From Candidatus Kapaibacterium sp. (lineage in GTDB: Bacteria > Bacteroidota > Ignavibacteria > Kapaibacteriales > Kapaibacteriaceae): DNA of 8,902 bases. Position 1 is the first letter of the stretch; each line of letters begins with the position of its first letter. A program made the position numbers and the translations under genes. Of the stretch, positions 5,356-8,902 are shown one piece after another. The notes beneath the pieces were generated by a model. It ran no database searches and was not told where the DNA came from. It saw nothing but the letters and a program-made list of their open reading frames with translations. The stretch spans positions 1-8,902 of the forward strand of contig JAURNF010000182.1 in NCBI GenBank assembly GCA_030830285.1, given 5' to 3'.

Positions 5356-7187
5356 GTATGAAGTTTGATTTGCCTACGCTGATAGCTAACGGACCGATTG
5401 TCGCTGATGGCTCGATGGCCATAGAGCTTGCTCGTCGTGGATGTTCCGAACGTCCGTGCGATCGATACAATCTCACGTCACCTGTGGTGATCGAGAAGAT
5501 CTACCACGAGTTTCTCGATGCGGGAGCGGGGCTGCTCCAGAGCAACACGTTCCACGCAAACCGGTACGCGCTTGAGTCGTCGATGCTCTCTGCACGAGTG
5601 CATGAGATCAATCGCAAGGGCGTGTGGCTTGCACGACAAGCTGCAGGGTCACGCGCATTGGTTGCTGGCGTTGTTGGTCCAAGTGGACGTATGATGCGTC
5701 CTTTGGGACCGTTAACGCATGAGGATTTGCACCTCTGTTTCACCGAGCAGATCGCAGCACTTCTCGCGGGTTCGGTCGATGTGATCATGCTGAAGTCATT
5801 CATCGACTTGGATGAGATTGAAATCGCGATTGATGCTGTGCGTGCGCTGAGCGCCGATGTGCCACTCATCGCGTTGAAGTCATTCCCAGAAGACGGTTCA
5901 GTGCTCAGCGGCAGCTATCCATCTGATGTTGCGCACCGTTTGGAACGTCATGGTATCCAAGCCATGGGCTCTAACGGCACGGTTGGACCCCAGCGCATGC
6001 TGGGCATTGTCGAGTCGCTCCGTGTAAGTTCCGTGCCTTTGGTTGCACTTCCCGACATTGGCATACCGACGATCATCGATGGCTTCCCTGTCTACAACGC
6101 AGAACCATCCTACGTTGCTGCAGCTGCACGACGTCTGGTGGAACACGGCGCCTGCATTATCGGCGCAGACGGTGGTGCAGATGTCACGCACGTGCGAGCA
6201 ATTGCAGAGGCAGTTGCAGGTGCGCGCGTGGGCTCATCGCCGGTATCCGTGAAACGTCATCAGCGTGACGATGCTGAGTCTATCGCACCGCCAGCACCAA
6301 CCCCGTTTGGCGCCGCGCTTGGTAAGCGACTCCTCACGACTGTTGAGCTTGATGTACCGCGCGGACTCGACATGTCGAGTGTGATCGAGGGTGCACGATA
6401 TCTCAAAGAGCATGGCATTGATGCAGTGAACATCAGCGATGGTGCGCGAGCGCGCCTGCGCATGAGTCCGATCGCAATCTCAAAGCTTGTCACCGATGCT
6501 ACTGGCATGGAGTGCCTTACGCACCTTGCGTGTCGCGATCGCAACATGGTATCGCTACAAGCAGAGGTGATTGGTGCGCACGAGCTCGGTGTAAGAAACA
6601 TCCTCGCTGTAACCGGCGACCCAACACATATCGGCGATTACCCTTCGGCAACAAGTGTCTACGACGTCGATTCGATCGGCTTGATCCGTGCACTTGGACG
6701 CATGAATACCGGACGCGACTTGATGGGCAATCCCCTTGGCTCTCCAACGGGCTTCACCATCGCATGCGCGGTCAACCCTGCAGCTGAAGATCTTGAGCGT
6801 GAACTCGATCGTCTCGCGATGAAGGCCGAACAAGGTGCGCATGTAGCATTCTCTCAGCCCATCTTCGACGACGAAGTGCTGCTGCGCTTCCTCGAGCGCA
6901 TCGCAACGATCGACATCTCGTTTATGCTTGGCGTGATTCCGCTGCGGACAATTCGCCATGCGGAGTTTCTGCACTACGAAGTGCCGGGCATGAACATCCC
7001 AGGCTGGGTCCGCGAGCGCATGCAAGCAGCCGGATCAGATACTGAGGCTGCTACTGCTGTTGGCATCGAGCTCGCAACCGACTTCCTCCGTCGTGTGCAG
7101 GATCGCATTGACGGTGTATACCTTATGCCGCCGTTTAAGAAGTACGACATTGCTGTTCGAATCTGTTCTGCACTCAACATTTTGTGA
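5352..7187 (+). CDS. Fused homocysteine S-methyltransferase-like domain / methylenetetrahydrofolate reductase (YitJ-like)
   Basis: The 611-aa protein has the two-domain layout and length of Bacillus YitJ. Residues about 10-290 form a homocysteine methyltransferase-like barrel (VADGSMAIEL, QSNTFHANRYAL, VVGPSGR). Residues about 318-611 form a MetF-like reductase that makes 5-methyl-THF from methylene-THF with FAD. The reductase looks intact: Glu332 in TTVELDVPRG, Asp423 in LAVTGDP and Gln502 in AFSQPIFD match the known active-site residues of the family. The first domain does not. The zinc Cys of GxNC is Gly209 (GSNGTVGP), the Cys-Cys of GGCCGT is Asp273-Gly274 (GADGGA), the homocysteine-contacting Glu of the LET motif is Lys148 (MLKSF), and PNAG reads PDIG (Asp235). 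Asp19 is kept. I therefore expect reductase activity but no zinc-dependent methyl transfer to homocysteine. The frame also opens at GTG 5337, but ATG 5352, overlapping the upstream stop by four bases, is the likely start. Confidence 0.9.
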   Translation: MSMKFDLPTLIANGPIVADGSMAIELARRGCSERPCDRYNLTSPVVIEKIYHEFLDAGAGLLQSNTFHANRYALESSMLSARVHEINRKGVWLARQAAGSRALVAGVVGPSGRMMRPLGPLTHEDLHLCFTEQIAALLAGSVDVIMLKSFIDLDEIEIAIDAVRALSADVPLIALKSFPEDGSVLSGSYPSDVAHRLERHGIQAMGSNGTVGPQRMLGIVESLRVSSVPLVALPDIGIPTIIDGFPVYNAEPSYVAAAARRLVEHGACIIGADGGADVTHVRAIAEAVAGARVGSSPVSVKRHQRDDAESIAPPAPTPFGAALGKRLLTTVELDVPRGLDMSSVIEGARYLKEHGIDAVNISDGARARLRMSPIAISKLVTDATGMECLTHLACRDRNMVSLQAEVIGAHELGVRNILAVTGDPTHIGDYPSATSVYDVDSIGLIRALGRMNTGRDLMGNPLGSPTGFTIACAVNPAAEDLERELDRLAMKAEQGAHVAFSQPIFDDEVLLRFLERIATIDISFMLGVIPLRTIRHAEFLHYEVPGMNIPGWVRERMQAAGSDTEAATAVGIELATDFLRRVQDRIDGVYLMPPFKKYDIAVRICSALNIL

Positions 7188-7194
7188 GGATTTC

Positions 7195-7788
7195 ATGGAA
7201 CCATCGGTATCACCACCGATTGAATATCTGCGCATTGGTTTTGGTCGGCGATTTCTAGCCTACGCGATCGACATACTCATCATGCTCACGCTGGCCGTTG
7301 CCGTGGGCATCATTATCGTTGCGGCAAAGATCACCGTTCCACAGTTCATTGTCGATGAACTAACAGATCTTTTCCAGCTGTACAACGCGCTTGGCATTGA
7401 CGCTGGTGCAATTCGCTTCATGGAGACAATGTTCGGAGGCATGTTCCTCGGCAGTCTCGTGCTCGGCGTGCTCTATCCCCTGATTGAGGGATTCACCGGC
7501 GCATCACCCGGTAAGCGTATTCTCGATATCTGCGTAGCAACACCGGACGGCTATCAAGCAACGGTGCAAACGTTATTGCGGCGTTACGTCGTGAAGGATC
7601 TCGGAAAGATCATGCAGCTACTCTCATTTGTTCCGACGCTGGGACTCCTCAATGGTATCAGCTCGCTGTATGACCTCATCTTCATTGTCGGGTGCTTCTT
7701 TGTGATTGGCACAAATCGCATGGCACTTCACGACATGATCGCGCAGACAGCGGTGTTTCATAAACTCGATGTACAATCACGTTCGTAA
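7195..7788 (+). CDS. RDD family membrane protein
   Basis: This 197-aa membrane protein carries the RDD signature: Arg-rich GFGRRFLAYAIDIL at the N-terminus (the family's R...A...D) followed by a long helix. After a central amphipathic stretch come a second hydrophobic segment (MFLGSLVLGVLYPLIEG), the family block GASPGKRILDICVATPDG, a third hydrophobic stretch, and the C-terminal RMALHDMIAQTAVF. RDD proteins are widespread; some have been linked to ion transport, but most have no assigned role. The frame is open upstream to 7060 inside the previous gene. ATG 7195 is chosen because it follows GAGGATTTC, a weak Shine-Dalgarno-like sequence, seven bases after the previous stop, and gives the expected N-terminus. 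Confidence 0.86.
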   Translation: MEPSVSPPIEYLRIGFGRRFLAYAIDILIMLTLAVAVGIIIVAAKITVPQFIVDELTDLFQLYNALGIDAGAIRFMETMFGGMFLGSLVLGVLYPLIEGFTGASPGKRILDICVATPDGYQATVQTLLRRYVVKDLGKIMQLLSFVPTLGLLNGISSLYDLIFIVGCFFVIGTNRMALHDMIAQTAVFHKLDVQSRS

Positions 7789-7824
7789 CTCGGACGCATT
7801 CAACGACAACTCTTCGAACGCACA

Positions 7825-8892
7825 ATGGCCTACTACGCAGACTACCTCGCACTTGATGCTATCCTTAACGCTCAGCACTGCGAAAGTGCCAAGCATGGTG
7901 ATGCTGCCCACGACGAACTACTGTTCATCATTACGCATCAAACCTTCGAGTTGTGGTTCAAGCAGGTGTTGTTCGAAATCAACTCCGTCATTACGATGCT
8001 GGATCGTCCGTATGTGCCTGAGCAGGATGTTGCTACATGCCTTGCTCGTGTACAACGTGCAAACCGCATCATGGAGCACTTGGCAAGTCAGTTCACACTA
8101 ATCGAAACCATGACGCCCGGCGACTTCATGGACTTCCGCGCGTATCTCAACCCTGCCAGCGGATTCCAATCGATGCAGTGGCGCATCCTTGAGCGCACCC
8201 TCGGTGTACCCGAATCAAAGCGCGTTCTTAAGCACTACACGGAAGCACTTGCCGACGAGCATAAGCGTGCGCTCGATGCAGCTACAGTAGGCACGAACCT
8301 GTTTACTGCGCTCCAACGCTGGCTCGAGCAAATCCCCTTCATGGAAACCAGTACGTATGCCTTTTGGGACGTCTATCGAAAGGCCGTCGCAGATGTACTC
8401 GAGAACGACCGTGCAGAGGTGCGCACGCTTGCGGTAGCAGAAGGCACCGATCCAGCCGACGCGCTTGCGCAGATTGACGCGAATGAGCGAGGCTTCAATG
8501 CGATCTTCGATCACGACAGCTACGAGCAACTTCGCGAGTCAGGTGCACGTCGATTGTCACAACGCGCAACACTGGCGACTCTGTTCATCTCGACCTATCG
8601 TCACATGCCGTTGCTTCAAACTCCGTACCGTCTGCTCGACGCGATCATTGAGCTCGACAAGCTTGTATCGCTCTGGCGCTTCCGTCACACAATGATGGTA
8701 AGCCGCATGATTGGTATGCGCGTTGGCACGGGTGGATCGAGCGGTCACGACTATCTGATGCAGACAACGGTGCGCCAGCGCGTATTCGATGATCTTACCT
8801 CGCTGTCGTCGTTCTTGCTTCCAGGGAAGAACACGCCAGCGCTTCCTGACGAGATCACACAACGTCTGCAATTCGTCAACGAACGCCAGTGA
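7825..8892 (+). CDS. Tryptophan 2,3-dioxygenase
   Basis: This heme enzyme opens the indole ring of L-tryptophan with O2 to give N-formylkynurenine, the first step of the kynurenine route. The 355-aa protein shows the family landmarks: HDELLFIITHQTFELWFKQV with distal His38, DFMDFRAYLNPASGFQS with Arg105 in the position that binds the substrate carboxylate, LWRFRHTMMVSRMIG with the proximal heme ligand His288, and the GTGGSSGHDYL loop with Thr302. All expected heme and substrate positions are filled. It is longer than the roughly 300-residue Xanthomonas type but within the family range. ATG 7825 is 36 bases after the RDD stop, with no clear promoter or strong ribosome-binding site in the gap. 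No other kynurenine-pathway gene lies in the window. An ATG at 8899, six bases after the stop, may begin another gene beyond the right edge, but only four bases of it are visible. Confidence 0.94.
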   Translation: MAYYADYLALDAILNAQHCESAKHGDAAHDELLFIITHQTFELWFKQVLFEINSVITMLDRPYVPEQDVATCLARVQRANRIMEHLASQFTLIETMTPGDFMDFRAYLNPASGFQSMQWRILERTLGVPESKRVLKHYTEALADEHKRALDAATVGTNLFTALQRWLEQIPFMETSTYAFWDVYRKAVADVLENDRAEVRTLAVAEGTDPADALAQIDANERGFNAIFDHDSYEQLRESGARRLSQRATLATLFISTYRHMPLLQTPYRLLDAIIELDKLVSLWRFRHTMMVSRMIGMRVGTGGSSGHDYLMQTTVRQRVFDDLTSLSSFLLPGKNTPALPDEITQRLQFVNERQ

Positions 8893-8902
8893 GACATCAT
8901 GC

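Noticed and set aside
6555..7025. Minus-strand open frame of 156 codons inside the reductase domain
   Set aside because: It is antisense to the conserved MTHFR region and its translation shows no recognisable domain.
7060..7194. Upstream extension of the RDD gene into the fusion-enzyme gene
   Set aside because: It overlaps the conserved end of the reductase in another frame, and the RDD signature begins shortly after ATG 7195.

Overview
The window looks like ordinary chromosomal DNA from a Bacteroidota/FCB-group bacterium of moderate GC content, possibly near Candidatus Kapabacteria or Ignavibacteria. That placement is an inference. It rests on a DUF2851 protein, a DUF5117/DUF4953-type lipoprotein metalloprotease, type 2 PyrF, and two copies of an 11-base motif TAnCTTTGCGC (Bacteroidota -7 consensus TAnnTTTG) near gene starts. 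No mobile element, CRISPR array, rRNA or tRNA was recognised.

Layout: two divergent blocks flank a 194 bp intergenic region (1971-2164). The minus-strand block reads leftward: pyrF (orotidine 5'-phosphate decarboxylase), a DUF2851 protein, then the first 49 codons of an NAD(P)-dependent epimerase/dehydratase that runs off the left edge. The plus-strand block reads rightward: an 819-aa secreted zinc metalloprotease lipoprotein, an 82-aa two-helix membrane protein, a MauE/DoxX-like membrane protein with a CxC motif, a fused homocysteine S-methyltransferase/methylenetetrahydrofolate reductase, an RDD membrane protein and tryptophan 2,3-dioxygenase. Gaps in the plus block are 2, 3, -4, 7 and 36 bases, so at least the first five genes look like one transcription unit.

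Functionally the window mixes pyrimidine synthesis (pyrF), one-carbon metabolism (the MTHFR fusion), tryptophan catabolism (TDO) and cell-envelope functions. No single pathway links the genes.

Two points stand out. First, the homocysteine methyltransferase half of the fusion keeps its fold motifs but has lost all three expected zinc-ligand cysteines and the substrate-binding Glu, while its reductase half looks intact. Second, the divergent intergenic region holds two strong imperfect stem-loops and a canonical G-quadruplex motif on the minus strand, which the genes do not explain. No complete new system was found; the degenerate fusion protein is the most notable candidate.
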